Assembly (NCBI GenBank): GCA_043735935.1
Contig: JAYTDO010000126.1
Span: 1-12,240, forward strand
From: JANLQB01 sp043735935
GTDB lineage: Bacteria > Verrucomicrobiota > Verrucomicrobiia > Chthoniobacterales > Chthoniobacteraceae
Length of the DNA stretch: 12,240 nt
Direction: 5' to 3'
A program made the position numbers and the translations under genes. Positions 1 to 6,686 of the stretch are shown one piece after another; position 1 is the first letter of the stretch; the number at the start of each line of letters is the position of its first letter. Below the pieces are notes generated by a model that saw nothing but the letters and a program-made list of their open reading frames with translations, had not been told where the DNA came from and ran no database searches.

Positions 1-882
1 TGAGTCGACCGGACGGATCATGATCTCGGGCGCGATGCGCGAGACGACGAGCGGTTGGGTTTCGCGCGAGCAATAAAGGGTGACGAGGCCGGCGCCGGCG
101 TGGACGCATGCTTCCGCGGCCATCACTGCCGCGCCGGTGAGTCCGGGTGAGCCCGCCAGGATGCCGACGCGTCCGCATTGGCCCTTGTGGGTGTCGAACG
201 AGCGCCGCGGGAGGATCGGGGCGAGATCGGCGGCAGTGGAGACCAGGGAGGTGGGAAGTTCGGCGAAGCGGCGGGTGAGTTCGCCGAGGGGGAGGACGGC
301 GAGGCGTCCGACAAGCCGTGTCGCCGCGTCGGCGAGCAGGCCGGTTTTCGCGCAGCCGATCGTGAGCGTGTAATCCGCCACGACGGCATCGGGATCGGGG
401 GTGCCGGTATCGGCATCGAGGCCGGTGGGGAGATCGATGGCGAAAGTGACGGCGTTTTGTTCGCTGCGAAGGCGATTGATCTCGCGAGTGGCGGAGCGGA
501 TCGGTTCGCGCAGGGGTCCACCGGCGCCAATGCCGAGCAGGCCGTCGAGAATCACAAGCGGTCGTTTACCCGGATCGACAGGCGGGATGCCGGCGAGCGC
601 GGCGAAGTGCTCTTTGGTGAGCGCGCTCAACGATCCCTCGGGAAATGGCGCCCGGAGTTCGATCGACCATCCGTGAGCGGCGAGGTGGCGCGCGGCGACG
701 AGCGCATCGCCGCCGTTGTGCCCCTTCCCGAAATACACGAGGCACGTTCCGGGCTCGGGGAAGAACTGCCGCACGGCGAGGGCGATCTTTTCTCCAGCCT
801 CATCCATGAGGGTTTCGGCGGAGATTCCGTCGCCAAATGCGCGCGACTCCAGCGCCTTCATTTCGGCGCAGGTGAGGATCAT
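1..882 (-). CDS. nnr: Bifunctional NAD(P)H-hydrate epimerase / ADP-dependent NAD(P)H-hydrate dehydratase, C-terminus cut by the window edge
   Basis: Repairs damaged NADH and NADPH: the N-terminal YjeF domain epimerises R/S-NAD(P)HX, and the C-terminal ribokinase-like domain dehydrates S-NAD(P)HX using ADP. Both act in the cytoplasm. 294 codons are visible, open to base 1, starting at ATG 882. The epimerase domain (about 1-205) shows GKGHNGGDALVAAR (52-65), ILDGLLGIG (111-119), AIDLPTGLDADTG (148-160) and a C-terminal AKTGLL element (178-183). The dehydratase domain begins near 225 with HKGQCGRVGILAGSPGLTGAA (232-252) and a GAGLVTL strand (263-269). The full bacterial fusion is near 500 residues, so roughly 200 are missing off the left edge. 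The epimerase loop reads GHNGGDA where GNNGGDG is usual. The gene begins 19 bp after the amidase stop with no visible Shine-Dalgarno, so it is probably the distal part of the same operon. The family call is firm because both domains are present in the usual order. Confidence 0.93.
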   Translation of the reverse strand, partial: MILTCAEMKALESRAFGDGISAETLMDEAGEKIALAVRQFFPEPGTCLVYFGKGHNGGDALVAARHLAAHGWSIELRAPFPEGSLSALTKEHFAALAGIPPVDPGKRPLVILDGLLGIGAGGPLREPIRSATREINRLRSEQNAVTFAIDLPTGLDADTGTPDPDAVVADYTLTIGCAKTGLLADAATRLVGRLAVLPLGELTRRFAELPTSLVSTAADLAPILPRRSFDTHKGQCGRVGILAGSPGLTGAAVMAAEACVHAGAGLVTLYCSRETQPLVVSRIAPEIMIRPVDS

Positions 883-901
883 GGCGGAGTGTGAGCGGGC
901 T

Positions 902-1495
902 TCAGTACTTCGCGGCGATCGCGTTGGCGATGGCGTCGGCGATGCGCTGGCGGTGGGTGGATGTGAGCAGGCGCGAAGCTTCGGAGCGATTCGTGAGGAA
1001 GCCGCATTCACAAAGCACCGCGGGGACTCGCGTCGTATTGCGGATGACGTAGAAGCCACGCCGGCGCACGCCGCGATTTTCGGTGCCGGCGGCGCGGACG
1101 ACGGCGCTGTGGATGGCGGAGGCGAGGGAGGCGCTTTTACCGGAGTAGTAGTAAGTTTCGATCCCGTTGGCCCCTTCGCGTGGGGCGGAGTTCAGGTGAA
1201 TGCTGACGAAGATGGCGTCGCTCTTGGAGTTTCCGATGGCACACCGCTGGCCGAGGCCGATGAAGTAGTCACCGCTGCGAGTCATCACCGTATTAAAGCC
1301 GCGAGCGCGCAGGGCGGCGGAGAGCCTCTTCGCGATGTCGAGCGCGTAGGGTTTCTCGGGGATGCGCTGGCCGGGTCCGCCGCCGCGGTCGTGCCCGCCG
1401 TGCCCGGGGTCGATGATGACGGTGCTCAGCGCGGAGGCTGGCACGCTTCCGACGAAGAGGATGATGGCGACGACGAGGAGACCGATTCGTTTCAT
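902..1495 (-). CDS. Secreted N-acetylmuramoyl-L-alanine amidase (Amidase_3 family)
   Basis: Zinc-dependent peptidoglycan hydrolase that cleaves the bond between N-acetylmuramic acid and the stem peptide. From ATG 1495 the 197-residue product starts with a classic signal peptide (MKRIG, a hydrophobic run, then a PASA cleavage site near residue 21). It therefore acts in the periplasm or at the wall. The catalytic domain fills the rest: DPGHGG with zinc ligand His32, PEKPYALDIAKRL with zinc ligand Glu47, VSIHLNS with zinc ligand His100, and CECGFLTN with catalytic Glu163. All four key residues are present. There is no SPOR, LysM or other wall-binding domain, so it is a minimal amidase. An in-frame ATG at 1558 would add 21 residues (MNVGKYGWQF...) ahead of the signal peptide, which is atypical, so 1495 is preferred. 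A perfect 8-bp inverted repeat lies just upstream. The gene follows the kinase by 66 bp and precedes nnr by 19 bp. Confidence 0.92.
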   Translation of the reverse strand: MKRIGLLVVAIILFVGSVPASALSTVIIDPGHGGHDRGGGPGQRIPEKPYALDIAKRLSAALRARGFNTVMTRSGDYFIGLGQRCAIGNSKSDAIFVSIHLNSAPREGANGIETYYYSGKSASLASAIHSAVVRAAGTENRGVRRRGFYVIRNTTRVPAVLCECGFLTNRSEASRLLTSTHRQRIADAIANAIAAKY

Positions 1496-1502
1496 GGAAA
1501 GC

Positions 1503-1540
1503 GGCTGGCACCCTTTCAAAACGAACGGGAATTGCCAGCC
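1503..1540 (-). repeat. Stem-loop just upstream of the amidase start
   Basis: Perfect 8-bp inverted repeat, GGCTGGCA (1503-1510) and TGCCAGCC (1533-1540), enclosing 22 nt. CCC (1511-1513) and GGG (1528-1530) can extend the stem past a 3-nt bulge. On the minus-strand transcript it lies in the kinase-amidase gap and ends 7 nt before the preferred amidase ATG. An AAAGGG sequence that might bind the ribosome falls in the loop. No U-tract follows, so it is not an intrinsic terminator. It may limit access to the start region or stabilise the processed message; that role is inferred. Confidence 0.5.
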
Positions 1541-1561
1541 GTATTTTCCGACGTTCATGCG

Positions 1562-2275
1562 TTACGCCCTGTCGCTACGGGTGGGGAGGAGGATCTCGAA
1601 GGAAGCCGTTCCACGTTCGCTTTTGACGCGGATGACTCCGCCGTGCTGCTGGACGAAACCGAGTGCGACCGTGAGGCCGAGGCCGGCGGCATTGGGTTTC
1701 TTTTTCGTGGAGAAAAATGGCGTGAAGATTTTCTCGCGCAACTCCTCGGGAACGCCGCCGCCGGTATCGGTGACGACGACGGAAATCCATTTTGTGGATT
1801 GTTGCGCGGCGCTGGGAGGCGGCGCTGGTTCTTCGGCGCGGAGATCGATGCGCACGATGCCGCTTCCTGCGGTCGCCTCGCAAGCGTTGCGGACGATTTC
1901 AACGATGGCGGTTTTTACCCGCCCCATGTCTGCGGTGATGCGCGGAACGTCGGGCGGACAGTGGAGTTCGAGTCTTGCATTCGGGCCGCACATGGCTTCG
2001 AAGCTGGGGCGCAGGACGCGCAGCATATCGCCAAGGTCGATCTCGCGCCAGACGACGGAACTGGGGCGGACGAGTGAATGCGTGCGGTCCATCAATTCCG
2101 AGGCAGCCCGGGCGCCTTCCTTGATCTTGGCGAGGCCATCGAGCGTCGTTCGGTCCAGGTCCTTATTGTCGAGCAACATGCCGAGGTAGCCGTGGAAAAG
2201 CGTCAGGATGTTATTCATCCGATGCGATAGTCCGCGGACGAGTTGATCCTGAAATTCCGAATGTTCGATCTGCAT
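1562..2275 (-). CDS. Short soluble sensor-less histidine kinase (HisKA-like plus HATPase_c)
   Basis: Two-component histidine kinase core of 237 residues with no transmembrane segment, PAS, GAF or receiver domain. The dimerisation/phosphoacceptor helix opens at residue 15 with GLSHRMNNILTLFHGYLG, where His18 is the likely phosphorylation site. It resembles the AHDFNNLLT-type H-box of PAS-linked kinases. The ATPase domain follows: N-box VEIVRNACEA (125-134), G1 box VVTDTGGGVP (167-176), F-box IFTPFFST (183-190) and G2 box AAGLGLTVA (196-204). All ATP-binding boxes look intact, so it is probably active. The sensing input must come from a partner or from a soluble ligand of the N-terminus. No response regulator is in the window. 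It starts at ATG 2275; an in-frame stop about 50 bp upstream rules out a much longer reading frame. It sits 87 bp after birA and 66 bp before the amidase. The 87-bp gap holds only a short ACCCGC/GCGGGT palindrome (2342-2354). Confidence 0.88.
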   Translation of the reverse strand: MQIEHSEFQDQLVRGLSHRMNNILTLFHGYLGMLLDNKDLDRTTLDGLAKIKEGARAASELMDRTHSLVRPSSVVWREIDLGDMLRVLRPSFEAMCGPNARLELHCPPDVPRITADMGRVKTAIVEIVRNACEATAGSGIVRIDLRAEEPAPPPSAAQQSTKWISVVVTDTGGGVPEELREKIFTPFFSTKKKPNAAGLGLTVALGFVQQHGGVIRVKSERGTASFEILLPTRSDRA

Positions 2276-2362
2276 GAGGGCAGAACTGAGATAGCAGGAT
2301 GGATACCCGCGACGCTCCTGATTTTACCCGAAATCCGAAAGACCCGCTGCGGGTGGCGAGAA

Positions 2363-3361
2363 CTACGACCCTCCGGGATGATCCGCGGCGCCTACGATGG
2401 TGACTTCGCCCGCGGAGAGCGTGCGGAGTTCGGCGTCGCCGGTGCGAAGTCGGAGCTGGCCAGCCGGGTCGAGGGATTCGGCGGTCCCCTCGATCGACGT
2501 GTCGCCGGAGCGGACCTGCACCCAACGACCCAGGAGCGAGCTGCGCCGGGTGGCCTCGGCGAGCAATTCGTCAAAGCTGGAGTCGATTCGCCGGAACCGG
2601 GCATCGAGCTCGCGCAGGATGGCGGCGGCGAGCGCGGCCCGATCGATGGCGCGACCCGTGGCGATGCGGAGCGAGGTGGCTTTTGCCCGGAGATCCTCAG
2701 GAAAATCCTCCGGCACGTGGTTGGTGTTTACGCCGATGCCGACGATGGCGAAGGTCTCCTGGCTTTGGTCGAGCGCGGTTTCGATGAGGATGCCGGCGAC
2801 TTTTTTCCCGCTGAGATAAATGTCGTTCGGCCACTTGATCTGGGCCCGGAGGCCGGTGGCGCTTTCGAGCGCCGCGGCGAGGGAGACGGCGGCCCACGTG
2901 GTGAGGCGCGGCCAGCGTTCCATCGGAAACGTGGGGCGCAGGAGCAACGAAAACCAAAGCCCGAGGTGGGAGGCCGATTCCCACCGGCGGCCGAACCGTC
3001 CGCGACCGGCATTCTGGCGCTCGGCGAAGATCGCGAGGCCGCTGGCGGCGCCGCCGCGTCCGCTCTGGCTGGTGCGGTCATTCGTCGAGTCGGTTTCCTG
3101 AAATACTACGATCTCGCGCACCAGTGAGCAGGAGCCGAGGCGCGAGAGGAGATCATCCGCGATGACCCGGTCCGGGGAAGCCACAAGGCGGTAGCCGAGG
3201 CCGGGGCGCTCGTCGATCTCGAAGCCCGCGGCGCGCAGCCCGTCGATCCGGGAGCCGAGGTCCGCTCGGCCCAGATTGAGCGCGGCGGCGAGTTCCGTCG
3301 GCGGGATGTGGACGGTCGCCGCGCGCAACGTCCGCAGAAGCCGGGCGTCGGGCGGCGTCAC
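2363..3361 (-). CDS. birA: Biotin--[acetyl-CoA-carboxylase] ligase with N-terminal HTH (BirA)
   Basis: Activates biotin with ATP to biotinyl-AMP and transfers it to the lysine of biotin carboxyl carrier protein. It is cytoplasmic. The 332-residue protein has an N-terminal winged-helix region (about 1-60; ELAAALNLGRADLGSRIDGL looks like the HTH), so it may also be a biotin-responsive repressor like the E. coli protein. The ligase domain follows: QETDSTND (88-95), AERQNAGRGRFGRRW (113-127, biotin/adenylate loop), KWPNDIYLSGKKVAGILIE (176-194, with the catalytic-site lysine region) and VGIGVNTN (207-214). The C-terminal SH3-like domain (about 278-323) ends in AGEVTIV. The start is GTG 3361, overlapping the nadC stop in a GTGA. 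The frame stays open further upstream, but that part is antisense to nadC and does not resemble BirA. No Shine-Dalgarno precedes the GTG (the sequence is CTCCTCCC), so translation probably depends on coupling to nadC. Confidence 0.95.
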   Translation of the reverse strand: MTPPDARLLRTLRAATVHIPPTELAAALNLGRADLGSRIDGLRAAGFEIDERPGLGYRLVASPDRVIADDLLSRLGSCSLVREIVVFQETDSTNDRTSQSGRGGAASGLAIFAERQNAGRGRFGRRWESASHLGLWFSLLLRPTFPMERWPRLTTWAAVSLAAALESATGLRAQIKWPNDIYLSGKKVAGILIETALDQSQETFAIVGIGVNTNHVPEDFPEDLRAKATSLRIATGRAIDRAALAAAILRELDARFRRIDSSFDELLAEATRRSSLLGRWVQVRSGDTSIEGTAESLDPAGQLRLRTGDAELRTLSAGEVTIVGAADHPGGS

Positions 3362-4248
3362 GGGAGGAGTTCGAGGGAAAAATCGACGGCACGCGCGGAG
3401 TGCGTGAGCGCGCCGACCGAGATCAGATCGACCCCGGTCGCGGCGATGGCACCGATGGTCTCGAGCGTCACGCCGCCGCTCGCCTCGAGCTGAACGCGGC
3501 CTTTCACCAGCTTCACGGCTGCGGTCAGGTCTTTGAGGCTCATGTTGTCGAGGAGGATCACGTCCACACCTTCGAGGGTCAGAAAATCCCGGACTTGCTT
3601 CAGGGTATCGGCTTCGAGCTCGACGCGGATGTCTGGGTGTTTTTTGCGAAAGGCCACGATCGCCGTCCGGAGGTCCTCGATCCGGCGCGCGGCGAGCAGG
3701 TGGTTGTCCTTGATCATCACCATGTCGTAGAGGCCGAAGCGGTGATTCGCACCGCCGCCCGCGACGACGGCGGCTTTTTCGAGCGCTCGCAGGCCGGGGG
3801 TGGTCTTGCGGGTGTCGAGCACGCGCGTCTTCGTCCGGCCGACGGCCTTGACGAATCGGGCGGTGAGCGTGGCAACGCCTGAGAGTCGTTGGATGAAGTT
3901 CAGGGCGACGCGTTCGGCGGTGAGGATCGAGCGGGCCGCGCCGGTGATTTCGAGGATCGTTGCGCCCTTTTTCACGCGCGCGCCGGAGTGTTGGACGATT
4001 TTTACTTCGGTCTGCGGATCCACTCGAGCAAAGACTTCCGCCGCCGTCTCGACGCCGGCGGCAACGGCGCTTTCCTTCACAAAGATCCGTGCGCGCCGCC
4101 GCTCGGTGCCGACGAAATAGTACGACGTGAGATCGCGCGGGCCTAGGTCTTCGGCGAGGGCGATGGCGATGGGGTCGTGATGGGAAAGGCGGGGCGGATT
4201 CGGGAGCGCTCTGACTCGCATTCCGAGAGTAGAAGTCGGTTGTCCCAT
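3358..4248 (-). CDS. nadC: Nicotinate-nucleotide pyrophosphorylase (carboxylating), quinolinate phosphoribosyltransferase
   Basis: Converts quinolinate and PRPP to nicotinate mononucleotide, CO2 and pyrophosphate in de novo NAD synthesis. The product is 296 residues, normal for the family. Visible motifs are ERVALNFIQRLSGVAT (112-127), DTRKTTPGLR (145-154, PRPP/quinolinate site), GGGANHR (164-170), MIKDNH (178-183), ELEAD (210-214), LLDNM (232-236), EASGGV (255-260) and SVGALTHS (277-284). All are canonical. The start at ATG 4248 is supported by a GGAG 8 nt upstream and by a TAATG overlap with the guaD stop. An internal ATG at 4221 is possible but has no such support. The gene is coupled upstream to guaD and downstream to birA. 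No nadA or nadB is in the window, so quinolinate must be made from genes elsewhere. Confidence 0.96.
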   Translation of the reverse strand: MGQPTSTLGMRVRALPNPPRLSHHDPIAIALAEDLGPRDLTSYYFVGTERRRARIFVKESAVAAGVETAAEVFARVDPQTEVKIVQHSGARVKKGATILEITGAARSILTAERVALNFIQRLSGVATLTARFVKAVGRTKTRVLDTRKTTPGLRALEKAAVVAGGGANHRFGLYDMVMIKDNHLLAARRIEDLRTAIVAFRKKHPDIRVELEADTLKQVRDFLTLEGVDVILLDNMSLKDLTAAVKLVKGRVQLEASGGVTLETIGAIAATGVDLISVGALTHSARAVDFSLELLP

Positions 4249-5591
4249 TAAAACAACTCCGGCTCGGGTGCGCGGTAGACGCTGCGGCCGCGGACGAAAG
4301 TTTCGACGACCGCTTCCGGGCCACCGCGGTAGATGCAGAGGCTCAGCAAATCCTGCGGCGTGAAGTCCGCGTAAGCCTTTGAGCTCTTCCGGTAGGGCAG
4401 GAGCGCGCCGTAATCCATCACGACGAGGTCCGCTTCCTTGCCGATGTCCAAGCTGCCAAGGATGGCGCCTTTCCCGAGGGCGTCCGCGCCGCCTTGCGTG
4501 GCGAGGTGGAGCACCGAGGCGGGCGTCGGCACTTGCGTTTCCTTTTCGTAAAAGGAGCGAGCCTGCTGGGATTCGATGGTCGCGCGCATCACGCGCCAAA
4601 GGTTGAGTTCGGGCCCTGCCGCCACGTCGGTGCCCAGGCCGATCTTGAGGCCGGCGGCCCGCATCGCATCGAGCGGCATGATGCCGCTGCGGAGGAAAAG
4701 GTTCGCCGTCGGGCAGTGCGCGATGGCGGCGTTTTGGGCGGCTATCGCTTCACGTTCTCGAGGGCTGAGATGGATGCAGTGGCCGAGCACGGTGCGCGGC
4801 GTGAGGAGCCCGCACTGGTCGTAGACGTCGGTGTAGTCCGCAGCCCACGGGAAGAGGTGTTTGACCTTCTCGATCTCCTCGGTGTTCTCCGCGAGATGCG
4901 TCTGGATGTAGGTGTGGTATTTCGCGGCCAGCTCGGCCGCGGCGCGCATCAGCTTTTCGCTGCAACTGACGGCAAACCGCGGGCTGACCGCGTATTCGAT
5001 CAAGCCATCCGCCGCGCCGTGCCAGGTCTTGCAGAGCCGTTCGGACTCGTGAAGGGAGATGGAAAGGATCTTGCTCGGCTGGAGCGCCCCGTAGCTGCCC
5101 ACGTCCATCATCATTTTTCCCATGATGACGCGGAGCCCACTCTTGGCGGCGGCATCGAAGGCCGCCTCGCATGAGTCCTCGAAAATCGCGGAGTAAAGCA
5201 TCGCCGTCGTCGTGCCCTGCCGTGCGAGTTCGGCGAAAAATGCGGCGGCTTCGCGCCGTCCCCGCGGGCCGGTGAATTCGCGTTCCAGCGGGAAAATGTG
5301 CTGGCGAAGCCAGGGCAGAAGGCTGCTTTCGCCGCGCGCGACCGCGGGGTATTGCGGGATGTGCGAATGCAGGTCGATGAGGCCGGGAAAGATGGCGACG
5401 CGGTTCGAGTGCAGCCAGCGGACGGGCTGGGAGCGCGGTTTTTTGGAAAGGCTGTCGTAGTCGCCGACCTCGGCGATCAATCCGCCGTCGATGATGAGCG
5501 CGCCGTCGCTCCAGGAGCGCAGGGCCCCGTCGTAGTCCGGCGCATCGATCAACCAGCCACGGATGCCGAGAAGGGTGGGCTCGGAAGTCAT
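4248..5591 (-). CDS. guaD: Guanine deaminase (amidohydrolase superfamily)
   Basis: Hydrolyses guanine to xanthine and ammonia in purine salvage/catabolism, in the cytoplasm. The 447-residue length suits the family. The metal-binding signature LIDLHSHIPQY (71-81) has zinc ligands His75 and His77. AVSPRFAVSCSEKL (201-214) and IQTHLAENTEEIEKVK (229-244) follow, with zinc ligand His232 and catalytic Glu235. TDVYDQCGLL (254-263), GHCIHLS (270-276), AHCPTANLFLRSG (291-303) and GLGTDVAAG (318-326, with Asp322) complete the set. This combination of SPRF, the YTDVYD segment and HCPTANLFL is typical of GuaD and not of cytosine deaminase or chlorohydrolases. ATG 5591 is the only plausible start. It has no Shine-Dalgarno and lies only 6 nt after the U-tract of a terminator-like stem. 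The gene overlaps nadC by one base. The exact substrate is inferred from family motifs. Confidence 0.92.
   Translation of the reverse strand: MTSEPTLLGIRGWLIDAPDYDGALRSWSDGALIIDGGLIAEVGDYDSLSKKPRSQPVRWLHSNRVAIFPGLIDLHSHIPQYPAVARGESSLLPWLRQHIFPLEREFTGPRGRREAAAFFAELARQGTTTAMLYSAIFEDSCEAAFDAAAKSGLRVIMGKMMMDVGSYGALQPSKILSISLHESERLCKTWHGAADGLIEYAVSPRFAVSCSEKLMRAAAELAAKYHTYIQTHLAENTEEIEKVKHLFPWAADYTDVYDQCGLLTPRTVLGHCIHLSPREREAIAAQNAAIAHCPTANLFLRSGIMPLDAMRAAGLKIGLGTDVAAGPELNLWRVMRATIESQQARSFYEKETQVPTPASVLHLATQGGADALGKGAILGSLDIGKEADLVVMDYGALLPYRKSSKAYADFTPQDLLSLCIYRGGPEAVVETFVRGRSVYRAPEPELF
4257..4260 (-). promoter_or_regulatory. Shine-Dalgarno GGAG of nadC
   Basis: GGAG on the minus strand, 8 nt before the nadC ATG at 4248, inside the last codons of guaD. 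It is the clearest ribosome-binding site in the window. Together with the TAATG overlap it fixes the nadC start and suggests re-initiation by ribosomes finishing guaD. Confidence 0.7.
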
Positions 5592-5597
5592 CGAGGC

Positions 5598-5658
5598 AAA
5601 AAAATTCCGGGCTGCCGACTACGAGATGACCAAGAACACTCGGCAGTCAGCAACCCGG
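5598..5658 (-). terminator. Terminator-like hairpin with U7 tract between the ROK kinase and guaD
   Basis: On the minus strand a 7-bp stem, CTGCCGA (5640-5646) with TCGGCAG (5612-5618), closes a 21-nt loop. An outer CCGGG/CCCGG helix (5654-5658 with 5607-5611) extends it past a 7-nt bulge on the 5' side. The 3' arm is followed by AA and seven U residues (plus-strand A-run 5598-5604). This has the form of an intrinsic terminator for the coaX-ROK transcript. It ends only 6 nt before the guaD ATG, so it could instead be an attenuator in a guaD leader. The long loop and bulge make it weaker than a textbook terminator. Confidence 0.6.
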
Positions 5659-5685
5659 ATAATCCCAAACCCAAACTTGGTAGCT

Positions 5686-5708
5686 CAGACACGGTGCTGG
5701 GGTGTCTG
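5686..5708 (-). repeat. Small stem-loop in the ROK-guaD gap
   Basis: Perfect 7-bp inverted repeat CAGACAC (5686-5692) and GTGTCTG (5702-5708) around a 9-nt loop. No U-tract follows on either strand. In a guaD transcript starting upstream it would form the first of two hairpins in the leader. Its role is unknown. Confidence 0.4.
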
Positions 5709-5728
5709 TTCAAAGAATGTTCAAAAAA
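5707..5728. repeat. Tandem 11-bp direct repeat
   Basis: Two adjacent 11-mers, TGTTCAAAGAA (5707-5717) and TGTTCAAAAAA (5718-5728), matching at 10 of 11 positions. They are in an AT-rich patch between the ROK kinase stop and guaD. The period equals about one helical turn, so both copies face the same side of the DNA, as in direct-repeat operators. On the minus strand each reads TTTGAACA. A binding role is inferred only. Confidence 0.4.
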
Positions 5729-5750
5729 GTTTTCAGGCGGCAAAAACGGG

Positions 5751-6683
5751 TCAAACCCCCGCTGCCTCGAGGGCGAGGACGGCATTGCCGATGATGCCGG
5801 CGTCGTTGCCGAGGGACGCCGGGACGACGCGCAGATCCTTGTGGAAAACGTCGACGGTCCGGGCGGCGATGGACTTGCGGATGGGCTCGAAGAGCAGGTC
5901 GCCGGCCTTGGCGACGCCGCCGCCGATCACGATGGTGTCCGGGTTCAAAATCCAGACGACGCTGGCAAACGCGGCGCCGATTTCGGTGCCGAGCGTTTCC
6001 CAGAGGTCGAGCGCGATCCGGTCGCCGGCGCGCGCCGCCTTGTCGAGGTGGATCGGGGCGCATTCGGCGACGGTTTTGGTGATGCCGGAGGCGGCGTAGA
6101 GATCGACCGCGCGGGCGGCGATCTGGTTGTTGCCGCAGTATTGCTCGAGACAGCCCGAATTCCCGTAGCGGCCAGGCCTGCCGCCGAGGTCGATGCTCAT
6201 GTGGCCGATCTCGCCCGCGCCGAGCTGGGCGCCGCGATAGAGTTTTCCATCGAGGATCAGCGCGCCGCCGACGCCGGTGCCGAGGGTGATGCAGACGACG
6301 TGTCGCGCGCCGATGGCGGCGCCGTATTTCCATTCGCCGTAGGCCATCGCGTTGGCGTCGTTTTCGATCGTGGTCACGAGGCCGGTGCGGTCGTGGATGA
6401 TCTGTCGCAAAGGGGTCTGGAACCATCCCGGCACGTTGGTCAGCTCGTGGACGATCCCGTTCACGCTGTCGATGATGCCCGGCAGGCCGATGCCGATGCC
6501 AGCGACGCTCGGCGCCTGCGCGCGCAGGGTGTCGATCACACGCACGAGCGCATCGATGATGGCTTCGGCGCCGCCGCATTTTTTCGTGTCGATGAGCTCG
6601 CCTTTGGCGACGATTTTTCCATCGAGCACGAGGCCGGATTTGATGGAGGTTCCGCCGAAGTCGATTCCGATGGCGTGAGGCAT
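5751..6683 (-). CDS. ROK-family sugar kinase (glucokinase-like)
   Basis: ATP-dependent kinase of the ROK family, probably phosphorylating glucose or another hexose in the cytoplasm. The 310 residues begin with the phosphate-binding IDFGGTSIK (7-15). GIGIGLPGIID (62-72) and the catalytic IENDANAMAYGEW (106-118, Asp109) follow, then LGTGVGGALI (134-143), GEIGHMSID (157-165), GCLEQY (177-182) and GGGVAKAGD (254-262). The family's usual zinc motif CxCGxxGCxE reads GRYGNSGCLE here: the first two cysteines are Gly171 and Tyr173, and only Cys178 and His161 remain. Zinc binding may therefore be lost or changed. There is no N-terminal HTH, so it is a kinase rather than a NagC-type repressor. It follows coaX by 3 bp (TAA-ACT-ATG) with no Shine-Dalgarno, so the two are cotranscribed. 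The exact sugar cannot be named from sequence. Confidence 0.9.
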   Translation of the reverse strand: MPHAIGIDFGGTSIKSGLVLDGKIVAKGELIDTKKCGGAEAIIDALVRVIDTLRAQAPSVAGIGIGLPGIIDSVNGIVHELTNVPGWFQTPLRQIIHDRTGLVTTIENDANAMAYGEWKYGAAIGARHVVCITLGTGVGGALILDGKLYRGAQLGAGEIGHMSIDLGGRPGRYGNSGCLEQYCGNNQIAARAVDLYAASGITKTVAECAPIHLDKAARAGDRIALDLWETLGTEIGAAFASVVWILNPDTIVIGGGVAKAGDLLFEPIRKSIAARTVDVFHKDLRVVPASLGNDAGIIGNAVLALEAAGV

Positions 6684-6686
6684 AGT

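Noticed and set aside
716..2077. Plus-strand open frame (453 codons) opposite nnr, the amidase and the kinase
   Set aside because: Spans three real genes on the other strand and carries no motif of its own.
2342..2354. Palindrome ACCCGC-T-GCGGGT between birA and the kinase as a terminator
   Set aside because: No U-tract follows on either strand and the hairpin would have only about four pairs, so transcription probably continues.
3362..4324. Upstream extension of the birA frame
   Set aside because: The frame stays open but is Arg/Pro-rich, overlaps nadC and guaD and has no BirA similarity; GTG 3361 at the nadC stop is the sensible start.
5677..5714. tRNA-like words TTGGTAGCTCAG and GTTCAAA on the plus strand
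   Set aside because: They resemble D-arm and T-loop sequences, but the CAGACAC/GTGTCTG stem between them is too long, and no acceptor stem or anticodon arm can be drawn.
5592..5750. Classical purine riboswitch upstream of guaD
   Set aside because: The conserved purine-aptamer loop sequences and three-way junction are not visible, so only an unclassified leader is claimed.
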